From assembly GCA_037179385.1 (NCBI GenBank), contig CM074194.1, forward strand, positions 1,071,001-1,135,000: DNA of 64,000 nt, read 5' to 3'. Origin of the DNA: Holothuria scabra. Its lineage: Eukaryota > Echinodermata > Holothuroidea > Aspidochirotida > Holothuriidae. Below the pieces are notes generated by a model. It saw only the letters and a list, made by a program, of their open reading frames with translations, did no database searches and was not told where the DNA came from. The translations under genes and the position numbers were made by a program. Within the stretch, counting starts at the first letter, position 1. Every line of letters begins with the position of its first letter. Positions 1 through 11,056 of this stretch are shown here, in pieces.

Positions 1-542
1 TTTTCTTTGGAGGTGTACTAAATCAATCAGTACCAATTAAGTAAGGAGACCCCACCGATGGTTTAAAATAATACAGATAACATTATAGGACAAGTCCATG
101 GTACAAAGAAGTGCATTTTAATTAATATGCTAATTGAACTGTCAGAATATTCGAGTCGCCGTATCAGGTCCACATTAATACGTGTGAAAAGATTTGTCTT
201 GATTTTTTAAAAGGGCCCGGACCATGGTAAGCGTGCACCCCGGCACTCCCCCTGGATCCGCAACAGATATAAACAACATATTCTTACATCAACCTGTCAA
301 AGCTGAACATATGTAAGGCTCCTTTTTTGCTAGTTACCTTTTTTGAAATGACTGCACTCGATCATGGGCGACGACTGGGGGACAGGGTAACGTGTCCCCT
401 TCCCCGGGCCATATTTAAGAAACTACCAATTGACTTTCATTTTCCACACAGAATTTTTCTTAATTGAAAGTAAAAATGGCACATAAATATTAACATGTAT
501 TAGCATTGCATAGGAGCAAAACGAACGTTTTTACCCAATTTA
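1..542. other. Unassigned AT-rich sequence with a possible element end
   Basis: No gene is visible. Around 205-265 a GC-rich stretch with the words GGGCCCGG and CCCCCTGGATCC looks like the terminus of a DNA transposon of the type common in the next 35 kb, but no partner end is in view. The rest is AT-rich sequence without a recognised repeat. Confidence 0.3.
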
Positions 543-844
543 CTTTAAAGTAATGGGAAATGGAGTGATTTTAAATTGAACCAAAACGATGTGAGAGGAA
601 CCAAATCTACACACTGCGGGGAAATTTTATTCAAATCAGACATATTTCTCGAGATATAACTAACTGAAGGTACTAGATTGGTGTTCAAAAGTGAGTCTAA
701 GGGCAGCAGAGGTTAGTTATATCTCTTTCTCACAATGACAATGGATGCTTTGTTTCCTTTTGTTTCTCAGACTGTTGTCTGTAGGGAATACAAAGTTTGT
801 GTAGTTCTCATGCTACTTATACAATCACATTTTGAAAATATGGG
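543..844 (-). repeat. Family I repeat, copy 1, left part (split by hAT-A)
   Basis: This segment matches, in reverse orientation, the part of the second family I copy that lies roughly between 20168 and 20492. Shared words include GAGGAACCAAATCT and GCAGCAGAGGTTA. It starts at a TTAAAG, as many TTAA-targeting MITEs do. The match breaks exactly at the left target duplication of hAT-A and resumes at 5286, so the copy was interrupted by that insertion. It has no coding capacity. Confidence 0.75.
837..844. repeat. Target-site duplication of hAT-A, left
   Basis: The sequence is AATATGGG, identical to 5286-5293 on the other side of the element. The single uninterrupted copy is at 20167-20174 (reverse strand). 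Confidence 0.85.
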
Positions 845-1523
845 CAGGGGTGGCGCCAGGATTTGCCCGACAGGGGGCCAGCATTTTGAGTCCCCGACAA
901 AGGCGATGAGTTAGTCCCAGTTGGACGTGACTTGGTAGAATATGAGGCGCGCGTAGCACCGAAATTTCTGGGTTTATTTTTCAACAAATATTTAAAAATC
1001 TGGAGTTTTTTTAAGGAGAAAAAGTTTTTAAACAAAATTTGGCTTTTGTAAGGACCATTAAAAAGTTGGGGTGTGTATTGAAGAATCTGTCCTTCATATG
1101 GACAAAATCCAAAACGTTACATAGGCGACAGCTTGAATTCTTAAACTGGGGTTACGCATTTCATCGTACTAGGCCTAGGTACTAAGGCTTTCAGACGAAA
1201 CTGGAAATTTGCCCGAAAAACGTTTCCCTTTTTTGAACGAGGATTTGAAAATTAACAGCTTACTTTAATGGACAAATTAAGAATTTTATGAAAAAAGTTT
1301 GTTTTTGGGGTAAGGTTACAATGAAAAATTTGGGGTTTCTTTTCAGTGATGCACCGGATTTGGAATTTTAAAATCCGGCCGGAACCGGATTTGCCGGATT
1401 TCCACCAAAATTCCGGCCGGATTTGGCGGATTTAGTCGAATGAAAGAACAGGGACCTACTGGTGGGGTTATACCTTAGGGTACCTTAGGAGTTTCAGTGG
1501 ATGCAGGCCTTTTTGACCTCTGT

Positions 1524-1715
1524 CGAGGAATAATTTATCCAGTATCGCATAATGTAGCATTTAGCTACACCAAATGGTCCAATTGCTTTACAAATACATT
1601 AATGTATAGCAGATTTTGTACCCAAAAACATATAGGGTTTCCAATAATTTTTCCATAAAACCTGACAAAATTCTCAGAATTGCTATGCAAAATTGGAGCA
1701 CTAAATTATTCCCTG
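1524..1715. mobile_element. MITE E copy 1 (hAT-like ends), nested in hAT-B
   Basis: The left end GAGGAATAATTTATCC and the right end CTAAATTATTCCCTG are inverted relative to each other. A second copy with cleaner ends is at 43071-43255, sharing AATAATTTATCCAGTATCGC on the left and CTAAATTATTCCCTG on the right. An 8-bp duplication is not clear here; only TCTGT is shared by the flanks. Because it lies inside hAT-B, it is the innermost insertion of this nest, or was carried in by hAT-B. Confidence 0.65.
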
Positions 1716-2656
1716 TCTGTATCTGCATCATCTTAGCCACCATCAGCAAACGTAGCAGTGGTCAAGAGCTGTGTTATGTCTATTTTATTTGTGAGCAGAG
1801 TTTTGGTATTCCCTAACAGAAACTGTTGAGTTCATGTGTAATTTGGGTTTTGTGATGTGGCATGTTTTATGAATGGTTGGGCTAATTGACAAAATGTTAC
1901 TTCATACCAACCCTAAATGAGATGCCCAAGGGCTCAGTTCAGTGAGGGATAAAATCAAGATGTATTTAGAACATTTAGCTGACACTTTTAAAGCCTGACA
2001 TGCAACATGTTGAAATGATTTCATAAATGTATGTCCATGCAAATTGAGGGACTAAAGTATGAAAACATTGGCAGTCAATATCCAAATGAAAAAGGAATCA
2101 ATTGCAATTTGAAAAGGAACCAATTACAATTCCTAAGCATTCCAATGCATGTTTTAAATTTTGGTTTGGAAGATTTCAGTATAAAACCTATACTGTACTG
2201 TGCATGCAAAGTGGTGGTAATAATGCTAGTAACAGTGTAGTGGTAGGGTAGGAATCATATCAGGAAGTTGTCCATCTGTCAAAGGACCATAGGATGTTGG
2301 ACTATGCTACTGTAAGTAATGTGAAACTTTCTAGATGTACTGTAGGCCTATAAGTCATTGGCATTATATTTCATCAGTTTTTTATCTGTTAATTGCGAAG
2401 CTGATTTTAATAGTCGAGAAATCACTGACACTTTTTATACTGCCACCATCATTTGTACTATTTTAGTTGACAAGTAAGGATGTTAATGTGATTAGAAGAT
2501 TTGTTAGTAAAACAGCTAAAAGGCCCCAATAAAAAAAATACTTGATTCTCATCACCGTGGCAAGACTGACTCTGGACACTAGTGGATATATTTTAAATTT
2601 GGTGTTACTGAATAAAACCCTTCTTGATCGACCTGTAAGTCAATGCCGCCCCTCAT

Positions 2657-3003
2657 CACTTCCTATTTATGTAATTCCACAGTTTGCCTGCAAGCACCGT
2701 CTGGCATCAGTCATATGGCACCGGGATAGCACCCTCTAAACTAGAGGGCAATGTGATAGCTCTTCCTTTCTCAATGCAACTTGCCAGTTGAGTTTTTTAG
2801 TTCACATGTTCCTTGGTACTTACACGCTTCCTACACCTAGTACTAGCTATCGCTCCACGGTGTCAGGACAAGTCCAAGCTTGAAGACGGGCAAGACGAGA
2901 GCTATCATGTCGCCCTCTACTGCTAGAGAGGGATATCCTTGTGCCAAATGACTTATGCCAGGTGCCTGCAAGCAAGGAGAATTACATATGTAAATAGGAG
3001 GTG
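2657..3003. repeat. Foldback (inverted repeat) segment inside hAT-B
   Basis: Two arms of roughly 100 bp, about 2657-2765 and 2885-3003, are reverse complements with substitutions. Aligned words include ATGTAATTC, TGGCAT(C/A)AGTCAT, CTAGAGGG against the reverse complement of CCCTCTA, and GATAGCTCT. The spacer is about 120 bp. This could be a MITE inserted in hAT-B or part of its own structure; no target duplication was resolved. Confidence 0.6.
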
Positions 3004-3959
3004 AGTATCAGGGTTCATTGACTCTGAAACCAGGTAAGTTTTGTTGATTGCTTCCATCAACTCCAATTGCATTTTGGCTAAGAAAATTTGACATCTGACA
3101 TCTTTTCTGATGGCTTTTTGAATATATTACCCACAATCACTATTAATCCAGCAACTGACTTCTGTACATCAACTTGAAAAGAGCACCAGAGAAGATTTAT
3201 CTGGATTTGATAAGCTGTGAGTGGATTTATTGACACTGCTTCACAACATATTTTAAATCACTGGGATCTTTTATGAATAACTATACTGTACATACATTAA
3301 GTACTGAATTGGGGTTGACCAAGTTCTTCAACATATTAGAAAGTTTGCAACTACTGATAACACCCTATACAGTAGCTAGATCTTCCAATAATATTGTTAG
3401 TAGCACACTCCCATCCTAGTCTTTAGCATTTTATGACATTTTATTAAGTCCTGTAGTAAATTAAATTGTGTTGTACAGCTTGCCTACAAATCCGGCAAAT
3501 CCGGCCGAATTCAAGACAAAATCCGGCCGGATACCGGATTTGGAAAAATCCCAAAACTTGAAATCCGGTGCACCCCTACAGTGATATGCCTGTCAAGATT
3601 GTCGGAGTGATTCAGAACGTTGGCTTGAGTGTTTTGTTGTACGGAGTATCCATCGAAAATGAAAGTTGGCCTTTTTTAACAAATATTAGAGAAACTGAAG
3701 GTTATATTTGTGGAACTGTATGACAGATTTTGGGGGTTAATGGAAGAATCTGACCCTATTATGAGAAAAATCAATTAGAGAGTGATTTGTAGTTTTGTTG
3801 GGGTTTCTGAATAACATCATGGAGACTAAGGCTCTCGGAATTTTCCTCGCGGAAAAAGTTTTGCTTCCCATATATTTCAAATTTTACATTTTGTATACTG
3901 AAATATGCGTACGAGGGTGTTTCAATTTGGTAGGCGGCAGAATAGTCTGTTTTGTCTTA

Positions 3960-4770
3960 AGAAATGTAACACTGCCCGAAAAACTAACTAGAAGTGCACA
4001 GAAAATTTTGAAAAATTGAAAACCCCAGACAGTCGGAAATGGAATTTGCCAGGATCGTAACCAGAAACAAAGCAGTCTTTATTTTCAGCTTTTTTTTCGC
4101 TATGAAATTTTCACTTCATATTTCCCTCCAACAAAGAATAATTTTCAAGCATGCTGTTCGACAATAACACTATCAAAGCGGAGCGCCACCATAAGTTGGC
4201 GCGGAGCGTACAGAATTTTTTTTAACAAAATAAAACCCTCAGACAGCGGATATTTTGTTTCCCAGACTTGTAACTAGAAATGAAAGCAGTCGTTATTTCT
4301 GAAAGTTTCACTTCAATAGAAAAAACAGAGCTTGCTTTGTGATCAGAAAATAACCAGTTAAAAGGTACCGCTACAATTAAATGAAATGGTCTTGTCTTTT
4401 TCTCGGGGGAAACTGTGCAACCGAATTGAAACCATACCAATTTTCTCACTCTATTGAGACCCCTCGCAATATTCAATTGCGAGATCCCCTAATTTTATGA
4501 AGTTTCCTGTGTGCCTTTCCGAACTCCCGACAACAAATGATTTTAATTCCGACGTCTTTGAAAATAAGTCACGTTACAACAAGGTGGCTTCAAATGAATT
4601 TTCAGTCAGAATTACTGTATCTGGAGACATTCTCACACTTCTGTTCCTCATTTTTTACGGCCTGAGAAGGGCCTGGCCGATTGTCATTACCGTTGCTTGA
4701 ATTCGGCTGTCGGGCAGGACAAGTCGCAAACCATTAGGTGCTGCATGCACCTGAACAACTGCTCGTCCGT
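3960..4770. repeat. hAT-A interior: degenerate direct repeats and upstream part of family F
   Basis: Two successive units share the wording CCCCAGACAGTCGGAAATGG (about 4023) and CCCTCAGACAGCGGATATT (about 4237), followed by GTAACTAGAAA and AGCAGTCG. They match the units of the 6.2-7.3 kb array. The stretch 4340-4770 then matches 7260-7760 (GAAATGGTCT, GGGGGAAACT, GACATTCTCAC), so the two loci derive from the same ancestral element. Confidence 0.65.
4178..4211 (+). repeat. Hairpin module 1 (within hAT-A)
   Basis: GCGGAGCGCCACC is followed after a few bases by TTGGCGCGGAGCG. The inner GCGCCA and TGGCGC can pair as a 6-bp stem with a loop of about 8 bases, while GCGGAGCG is repeated directly on either side. 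Ten further copies are listed separately. Confidence 0.7.
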
Positions 4771-5285
4771 TTTGTAAGGAAAACTAGTAAAGCAAAATCA
4801 AGAAGATCGTCCGGGGACTAACGTTTATCGGGCTTACATCTTTTATCGTGGGCCTAAATGAAGGCTCCCCGACGAAACTGGATCTTCTCAACGACGGGGG
4901 TATGGCCCCTGGTCCCCCGCTGTTGCCACCATTGGTTACGTCTGCACGTGGAACTTCCAGCTCCCTAGTCTGCAACACAAGTCTTGGTTATGGGTGACCA
5001 AGTTGCGCGCACGGACTTAAGATGGGACAAGGTAAATGTAATGAGTTTTAACAGAGCTATGAACTTTGAGCTATGAGAAGTAATTTGAAAATCGATTCCG
5101 CTATGTTTTGAAATAGTTTCATAAAGGAAAAGTGTTCAAGATCACCCATCCAGTAATTTCAGTCCTTGCGGTTTTTTTTTAATATTTTTTTTTATTTTTT
5201 AGGCCTCCCCGAAGAAACCGCCGACATTCCCCGACGGGGGAGGGGGGGTGGCATGGTCCCCCGGCCCCCGCTGGAGCCATCCCTG

Positions 5286-5293
5286 AATATGGG
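5286..5293. repeat. Target-site duplication of hAT-A, right
   Basis: AATATGGG directly follows the terminal CCCTG of hAT-A and is identical to the left duplication at 837-844. Confidence 0.85.
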
Positions 5294-5530
5294 ATTGTTG
5301 AGGAGAAAATAGGCTGTAAAGTTTAAAGAAAAACGAAAGATTGTCCATTAATATGGGGATGTGATGTCGTATATGCTTGCTTTAAATTCATTTTTCGTTG
5401 AAAATGTGACAACTTTTCTTGCTCATATCTTGGAACCACACATCGGATTTCGATGCAAGTTTCACAAAAATGCTTAGAATAAGTAACCCTCTAACATATC
5501 GAAACTTGATGTGACCTTAAACCGTTCTTT
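5286..5530 (-). repeat. Family I repeat, copy 1, right part
   Basis: This is the continuation of the copy begun at 543. It matches, in reverse, the region from about 20174 back to 19930. Shared words are GTTGAAAATGTGAC, CTTGCTCATATCTTG and AATGCTTAGAAT. The element is about 550-570 bp without the insertion. Its far end is uncertain; a TTAA occurs near 5517. Confidence 0.7.
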
Positions 5531-5652
5531 TGTGAAAAACGCTAACGCTGGCAATCGATGAAACAACCTCTTACAAAAGAATGGGGAAACAAGGGAAATA
5601 CCCTAAAAAAAATAGACATCTGGGAAAACCTTCCAAGTTTCCTTTTATTTAA

Positions 5653-5934
5653 AGGCCTAATCCTCCAACTCGAAACAGTTCCAATTCTCCTAACCTACTC
5701 ACTTAAGCCCCTTCTACAACTGTCTTAAACCAATTAATTCATCCAGACACAATCTCTGTTTATAGACCCCAATATTTAATCCAAACACCCTCAGTACAGT
5801 GCATTTCGTGAAAAATGAGCTACAGTATAGGCTTACTCTGTTTTTTATAGTTTGCTGTCAATCAAAGGGCTGTGACAATTGTTAAGTTCTGTGGAGTTAT
5901 ACAACATTGCAGTTTTGGGTGAGAGTTGACTGCC
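5653..5934 (-). mobile_element. MITE B copy 1 (TTAA target)
   Basis: This is a 282-bp MITE bounded by TTAA at 5649-5652 and 5935-5938. Its ends are AGGCCTAATCCTCC and, read inward from the right, AGGCAGTCAACTCTCACCC. The interior shares CAGTTCCAATTCTCC, TCCAGACACAATC and TGTCAATCAAAG with the better preserved copies at 31297 and 52885. Orientation is given relative to the 31297 copy. It is diverged and non-coding. Confidence 0.8.
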
Positions 5935-5998
5935 TTAAATGTGCTTTTCAAGTATCTTTGATGATGTTTCCCAAACTTTGTTTGAATACAGTGAACTG

Positions 5999-6230
5999 TA
6001 GGCGGCGGAAGATGTTTTATATTGGGGGCACAAGTTTTCGGCATTCATTTCGGCATCCATAATGATGACGCGGTGAGGCGTTCGGTTTTGCGCGAAGCAC
6101 AAAACCCCATCGGCGTGGGGTCCCGGGGTCCGCTTAATGGCCCCTGGTGGGATTCAGGGGGAAAAGCCCTGTTAAGGGTCCATGGTGGACTGGATACCTT
6201 TGTAGGGGGTGGCTGGATTTTACTATCTAA
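5999..6230. repeat. GC-rich repeat start leading into the hairpin-module array
   Basis: The sequence begins TAGGCGGCGGAAG, the reverse complement of the end seen at 34387-34400, so it is probably a family terminus. It continues with GC-rich words such as GGGGTCCCGGGGTCC and GGCCCCTGGTGGG. Open frames across it are repeat-derived and run in both strands. Confidence 0.45.
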
Positions 6231-6264
6231 GCGTAGCGCCACCATCAGTTGGCGCGGAGCGTAC
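6231..6264 (+). repeat. Hairpin module 2
   Basis: The sequence runs from GCGTAGCGCCACC to TTGGCGCGGAGCG. One base of the first GCGGAGCG is changed; the GCGCCA/TGGCGC stem is intact. Confidence 0.65.
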
Positions 6265-6583
6265 AAAGAAAATTTTGGATTTTTAAAACCTCCCAGATGG
6301 CTGGAAATGGCATTTGCCAAGTTTATTTTTTTCTTATTCTGGTGAGAAAGATTTGTGATTTTTCTAAGATTAAAACACACTTTTGAGGTACTGATTTGCT
6401 CAGTTCATTACTCCACTGGACTATGTATCCTAGGATCGCAGATCCGGAAACCTGTTGAATGTTGCAAGCAGCTGTTCCTGTGCACGCCTCAGTAAGGTAT
6501 TTCCAGTGGCGTGGGGAACATTTCAGTTTGGGGGCAGATGATTTTAACCCGAAAAATGTAATTCTGCCAGTAAGACAGTCAAA

Positions 6584-6617
6584 GCGGAGCGTCACCACTG
6601 ATTGGCGCGGAGCGTCC
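6584..6617 (+). repeat. Hairpin module 3
   Basis: GCGGAGCGTCACC followed by TTGGCGCGGAGCG. One stem base is changed. Confidence 0.65.
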
Positions 6618-6762
6618 AGAAAATTTGAAAATTCGTACCTCTCAGACAGTCGAAAATGACATTTCCTAGGCTTGTAAAGAGGATCCAAGCAGACGCTTTT
6701 CAAGTTTTAATTGCAGATAAACGTACGTTCGTTCCAAACTAAAATTCAGCCAGACAGACTAA

Positions 6763-6796
6763 GCCGAGCGCCTCTATTGGTTGGCGCGAAGCGTAC
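6763..6796 (+). repeat. Hairpin module 4
   Basis: GCCGAGCGCCTC followed by TTGGCGCGAAGCG; a diverged copy. Confidence 0.6.
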
Positions 6797-6941
6797 AAAA
6801 CATTTTTAAATATCCGACCCCTCAGACAGATGAAAATGGCATTTCCCGGGCTTATATGGGGATCTAAGCAGTCGCTATTTTGAGTTTCCTTTTGTAAAAA
6901 ATGATTACTTGAAACTTAAATTCTGCTATGCAGCGGTCTAA

Positions 6942-6975
6942 GTGGAGCGCCACCATAAGGTGGGGCGGAACGTAC
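6942..6975 (+). repeat. Hairpin module 5
   Basis: GTGGAGCGCCACC followed by GTGGGGCGGAACG; the right half of the stem is damaged. Confidence 0.6.
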
Positions 6976-7125
6976 AGGAAATTTTGAAAAATCTGACCAC
7001 TTCACACAGTCAAAAATGTCATTTCCTATGCTGATAGGGGGTCTTACAAATCGCTAATTCGACGGAGGTTCTGTTTGCACAAAAAATTTTCACTTGAAAC
7101 TAAAATGCTGCTAGGAAGACTGTCT

Positions 7126-7160
7126 GCGCGGAGTTTCACCACTGGTTGGCGCGAAGCGAG
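7126..7160 (+). repeat. Hairpin module 6
   Basis: GCGCGGAGTTTCACC followed by TTGGCGCGAAGCG; the left half of the stem is lost. Confidence 0.55.
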
Positions 7161-7614
7161 CACAAAATTTTGAAAAATCGGACCCCTGAGACAGTCGAGA
7201 ATGCCATTTCCCAGGCTGCCAGGCTTATAGGGGGATCTAAGCAGTCGCTATTTGATCATAAAATTATCAGATAAAACGTATCACTACCAATCGATGAAAT
7301 GGTCTCGCATATTTCCGGGGGAAACTACAAACCGGAACTGAATGAAAACATGCTAATGAATTTCACTCTATTGCGACTCTTGAATAAATTCAATATATAT
7401 TGAAAAAATCGTGTGCCAGAACTCCCGACTATATATAATTTTACTTTTGAAAGAATTAGGCCTATGAGGATCTTAGCAGTCGTTTTTTTTATCAGAAGAA
7501 TATGATAAAATGTACCAATACCATTGAATGAAATGATGATTGGATGATTTTTCTTCTATTAGTAAAACTTATTGACAGAATTGTCACGTTACAAGGTGTG
7601 TTGAAATGAATTTT

Positions 7615-7965
7615 CAAGCATGCTTACGGGAAGACATTCTCACCCTGCATCATTAAAGTATCGAAAAACAAATTACCCGATTCTCATAACCATTGCCCGT
7701 ATTTGGCTCTAGAGCAGGATAGATGGCAAACTTTTGGGCACCTGAACACCCTCCTGTCTATCCGTTGAATTAATTTGGCAATTGAAAACGTCCCAGCATT
7801 TTTTTTAACCTTTGCCCGAATATTTGACCATTTCGAGCAAATTTTTGCAAGACTACATTGTGAAGCTGGGATGATGAAAACCTTTTTTCACATTCTGCCC
7901 AATTGTGTCTTATTTTCCATAAAAATTGTACTTTAAATATAGTTAAAGGTGGGTTTTCATCCAAG
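7615..7965. repeat. Family F repeat, copy 1
   Basis: The block matches 33222-33540 at high identity by eye. Shared words include GGGAAGACATTCTCAC, CATCATTAAAGTATCG, GGCAATTGAAAACGTCCC and AATATTTGACCATTTCG. Copy 1 carries about 35 extra bases around 7845-7880 that copy 2 lacks. Reading frames here are incidental to the repeat. The words CGGGCAAA and CCATTTCGGGCA recur beyond copy 2 through 33.8 kb. Confidence 0.75.
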
Positions 7966-10655
7966 AGCAATCTTCATACGGTTATCCAGATCGAGTCGGT
8001 CTTTCAAAAGAACTTGAATTTGCTCTTAATTATTGAGTTAGGCGAACCATCTGACGTATAGTTGCAGTTCATATGTCAGAGTCTCTCCCACATATGTGGT
8101 CGACTTACAAAACAGCTACCAGTTTGAACGAAACCTTTTCAAATCCACCAATGGAATAATATATAGAATCTAAAAACGAAAGGGGCGAAAATAAAGGGTC
8201 CCATTATGAAAAAATGTTTAAAATACCGTCGGAATTGGGGAGAGAGACATCCTTGGGTTATTTGTGTTGGTCTTCTACAGAAAAGCGTTGAAAATATATC
8301 AAAGTTGAACACATGTTCAACCCTCTGTGCTTGGCCTGAAAGAGCAATAGATATGATAAATTGATGACTATAGGTGTTTTGCTTTTAGCCTACGAGCCTA
8401 AAGTATTGTGTGTACAAAAGTATTGTGTGTACAAAGTATTGTGTGTACAAAAGAAGAGAGAGGTCAGCAAAACGTCCAGAAAGTTCCGAATCCGAGTTAT
8501 TTGGCCCAAATTCCTGGTCAATTCCACGTCCGCTCATTGGAAAATGTTAAATATTACACATGAAAATTCTTTTTGTCCCATTTTCAAGTACATTTCATTA
8601 AATATGACGTAATAAGGAAACAATTCCATAGTAGAAAGAGTGTTTTCAGGTGACGTCTTAATTGGTTGGCCACGCTCAATCATCAGAGGTCCAGAGAAAT
8701 CCTAGGCTTTACATAAAGCTAAGGATTTCTATGCAGTCACCACGTCGGTCGTCGTAAAAGCTGCTTTCTGAGCTAGTTATAAGTACTACAGATTTTGCAC
8801 GACAATCAAGGAGCTTGTGACGTCAGTTAAAACACCTACGGACTTCCTGTGTATTAAGTTGACAGAGTGAGACCATTAATAAATAAGTTATGCATCAATG
8901 ATAATGCATGTTTCACTAACAATAATGAAACTTCTGTTTTTGTTTTATGCTGGAATCGGCATCAATTCCGAGTCCAACACCAGTCTATATTGGCAGACTG
9001 CGATAGTTTCTGTACTTTCTCTTCCGGGCTATGCTGCATGTCGCATGTAGTTTAAGGATCATATTAAGTTCTATATTATATGCCTCACAACTTTCTGTAT
9101 AGGTGTACTGGGAAATTTTAATGCATGAAACGCAAAGTGTCTTTCTGAAGGAACCTTTGCCCATGTCGAAGGAACATGAGACTTACGCATGAGCCTCAAT
9201 AAACTTAATGCTACTAAGAACTTGCTTGAGTGTCTAAATCAACATCATATTGTAAGAAACATTTTATCAAACTTTAAAAAAGAAGATTAATAAAAGAGTA
9301 CCCCCCTCATCTTTATCTTTCCGGATTTCGTCATGGTATGTTTAGAACATATATATAATGAATTATGAAGATCGAGCAAGACAATTCGCGTCGTTAATTA
9401 ACACTAAGGCCCTTAGCCAAGGAGGGAGGTTATCCCCCTTTAACGTTTTTCGTTCTCTAGACTCTGAAGTTTGCCGTTGACTTAATACGTTTTTAAACAT
9501 TTGCCTTTCCCCTGAAGATTTTTCTCCCCCCCCCCCCGTCACCAGAAAAGCCTTTTGACATCCTTCGGTACCTTGTTTCCCTACGAGCCTGTTTACACTT
9601 TAATCATTAGAAATACAGTCACGTGATTGAAATGAGACAAAAAATAAACAAAGACACGGGGGGATGCAAATTAATATTGGGATTACGACATTTGCTCTTT
9701 AACTGTGTGCAGTCAGTAATACACGACTTATTTGTACATTTCTTATAAGACTACCATGCTTAACTATTTACAGAGGCAATGAGTGTACCGGTTGACCTTT
9801 CATTCCCGTCATGCTTTAGTAGCATCTCATGTTGCGGCATTCACGTTAATATATAGAGTTCTCAGACGAAATATATGTGACATAATAAGGACTAGCAGTG
9901 TGTATACTTGAAATCATGATACACCACAGGGTTACATACTATAGTGGAGCTGTATAGTATTGGTAAAATTAGATTTGGCCGAGTTAGGGTTATTTTGAAA
10001 ACAATGTAAGTAGCCTGACATGGTGCTGGGTATTTACTGTTATAAAGGCAAAGAACGTCAGAGGACCAGGCCAGGGAAAGAGAAGTCTTCCGTGTCATGG
10101 CTTCAAAATACCCGTTATTTCTTTTTATTATTTTAATTATTAATTTTAGGGAATATCCTGAGCAGGCCTTCAGATCATTAGCTGTTTCCAAAACCCTTTG
10201 ACTCCTGCTAAACATAGACAATCAATGCAAGAGAGTATAGAACAAGCGGATAAGTTGGTCCATTTAAGGATGACCCTCCCCTGTAAATGAAATTCCGCCA
10301 GGCCACAAAAGCGCCCATATATCTTGCGCCTTGCTTTCATTTAGGATATAAGACATGTTGCAAGTCATGTTTCTCAACCCACCGTGACTTTTACCCCAAT
10401 TATTTAAAACGCAGGTTCAGTTTCTATCATTGAATTTGTGGAATCTGGTTATTGTTTCAAAATAACTTGAGGGAATGAGCTTATAGTACCCCTTATTCTA
10501 ACCGTTTGTCATGACCTTTGACACGATGAGAGCTGGCCTATACTGAGCCGTTTGCTATTCATAGGTTTGTACACTGTGTGTTGGTTTTTTGGAAAAGCGC
10601 ACATCCTGATATACTTTGAGTTTTAAAACAATTGGTAACCCTTGACTGATTTATT
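7966..10655. other. No gene seen; unassigned sequence
   Basis: A three-unit tandem of AAAGTATTGTGTGTAC lies at 8397-8452, and a 13-base C run at 9526-9538. I saw no exon-like or repeat-family signal in the rest. Confidence 0.4.
8397..8452 (+). repeat. Short tandem repeat, ~18-bp unit x3
   Basis: AAAGTATTGTGTGTAC is repeated three times with 1-2 base spacers. It produces an apparent peptide repeat (LCVQK-like) with no further significance. Confidence 0.8.
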
Positions 10656-11056
10656 GATTCCTTGCCGAAGGCAGGCAAGGAATCTATGCGAATTTAATGT
10701 CGTGTGTGTATGCGGGTTTGTAAAGGGCGTGTATTGGGGACACACACAGGACAAATAAGCTTGTAACTGGGGTTAGACCGAATTGCCAGTGACCGAATAG
10801 ACTTGGATTTGGGGATATCCCCGTTTTTAGAATGTTCATAATAATGCAGTGGGGTGGTGTATGAGTGCCTACAACTAAATTTATCTGAGGGAATTCCCCT
10901 ATTTCATGTTTCAAGTCCTCATTCTATGCATAGACATTTGGGGATCCCCTATGCTACGGTGTGTAAACCTGTAATTTTCCCCGATTAACTAGGAGAAAGA
11001 GCATGTCCCCACTTAGTTCATATTTGGGCATGTCCCCAGTTTTCGCCGCAAACAAG

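Larger units (their letters stand above)
1351..3577. mobile_element. hAT-B: 2.2-kb hAT-like element nested in hAT-A
   Basis: Both ends carry GCACCGGATTT pointing inward, followed by clustered subterminal words CCGGCCGGAT and GCCGGATTT on both sides. The right end extends to AGGGGTGCACCGG; the matching AGGGGT is missing at the left end, so that terminus has lost about six or seven bases. The flanks carry TCAGTGAT (1343-1350) and ACAGTGAT (3578-3585), a 7/8 match to an 8-bp duplication. The interior has no recognisable transposase. It holds a small MITE (1524-1715) and a foldback segment (2657-3003). Subterminal GC-rich repeats of this kind are typical transposase-binding arrays in hAT elements; that role is inferred. 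Confidence 0.8.
845..5285. mobile_element. hAT-A: 4.4-kb hAT-like DNA transposon, non-autonomous, with nested insertions
   Basis: The left end reads CAGGGGTGGCGCCAG and the right end, read inward, CAGGGATGGCTCCAG, an imperfect terminal inverted repeat with the CAGGG start typical of hAT elements. It is flanked by an exact 8-bp duplication, AATATGGG, at 837-844 and 5286-5293, the size hAT transposases make. The uninterrupted target is preserved in the family I copy at 20167-20174. About half of its length is the nested hAT-B; the remainder consists of degenerate direct repeats of roughly 180 bp (compare 1075-1230 with 3735-3870) and one hairpin module at 4178-4211. No transposase frame survives, so it was mobilised in trans or is badly decayed. 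Confidence 0.85.
6231..7300 (+). repeat. Imperfect tandem array of ~180-bp units carrying hairpin modules
   Basis: Five units in a row share the order: hairpin module, AAAATTTTGAAAAATC, GACCCCTCAGACAGTC, AAAATGGCATTTCCC, GGGATCTAAGCAGTCGCTA, then an AT-rich ending with GAAACTAAAATTCTGC. Module positions are 6231-6264, 6584-6617, 6763-6796, 6942-6975 and 7126-7160, so spacing is about 350 and then about 180 bp. The units differ by many substitutions, which makes this an old array. It has no coding signal. The same unit occurs singly inside hAT-like elements elsewhere, so the array probably formed within such an element. The outer ends of that element were not found. Confidence 0.75.

Noticed and set aside
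6022..6703. Overlapping open frames of 107, 111 and 126 codons on both strands
   Set aside because: They cover the hairpin-module repeat; the peptide pieces recur wherever the module occurs and overlap in opposite strands.
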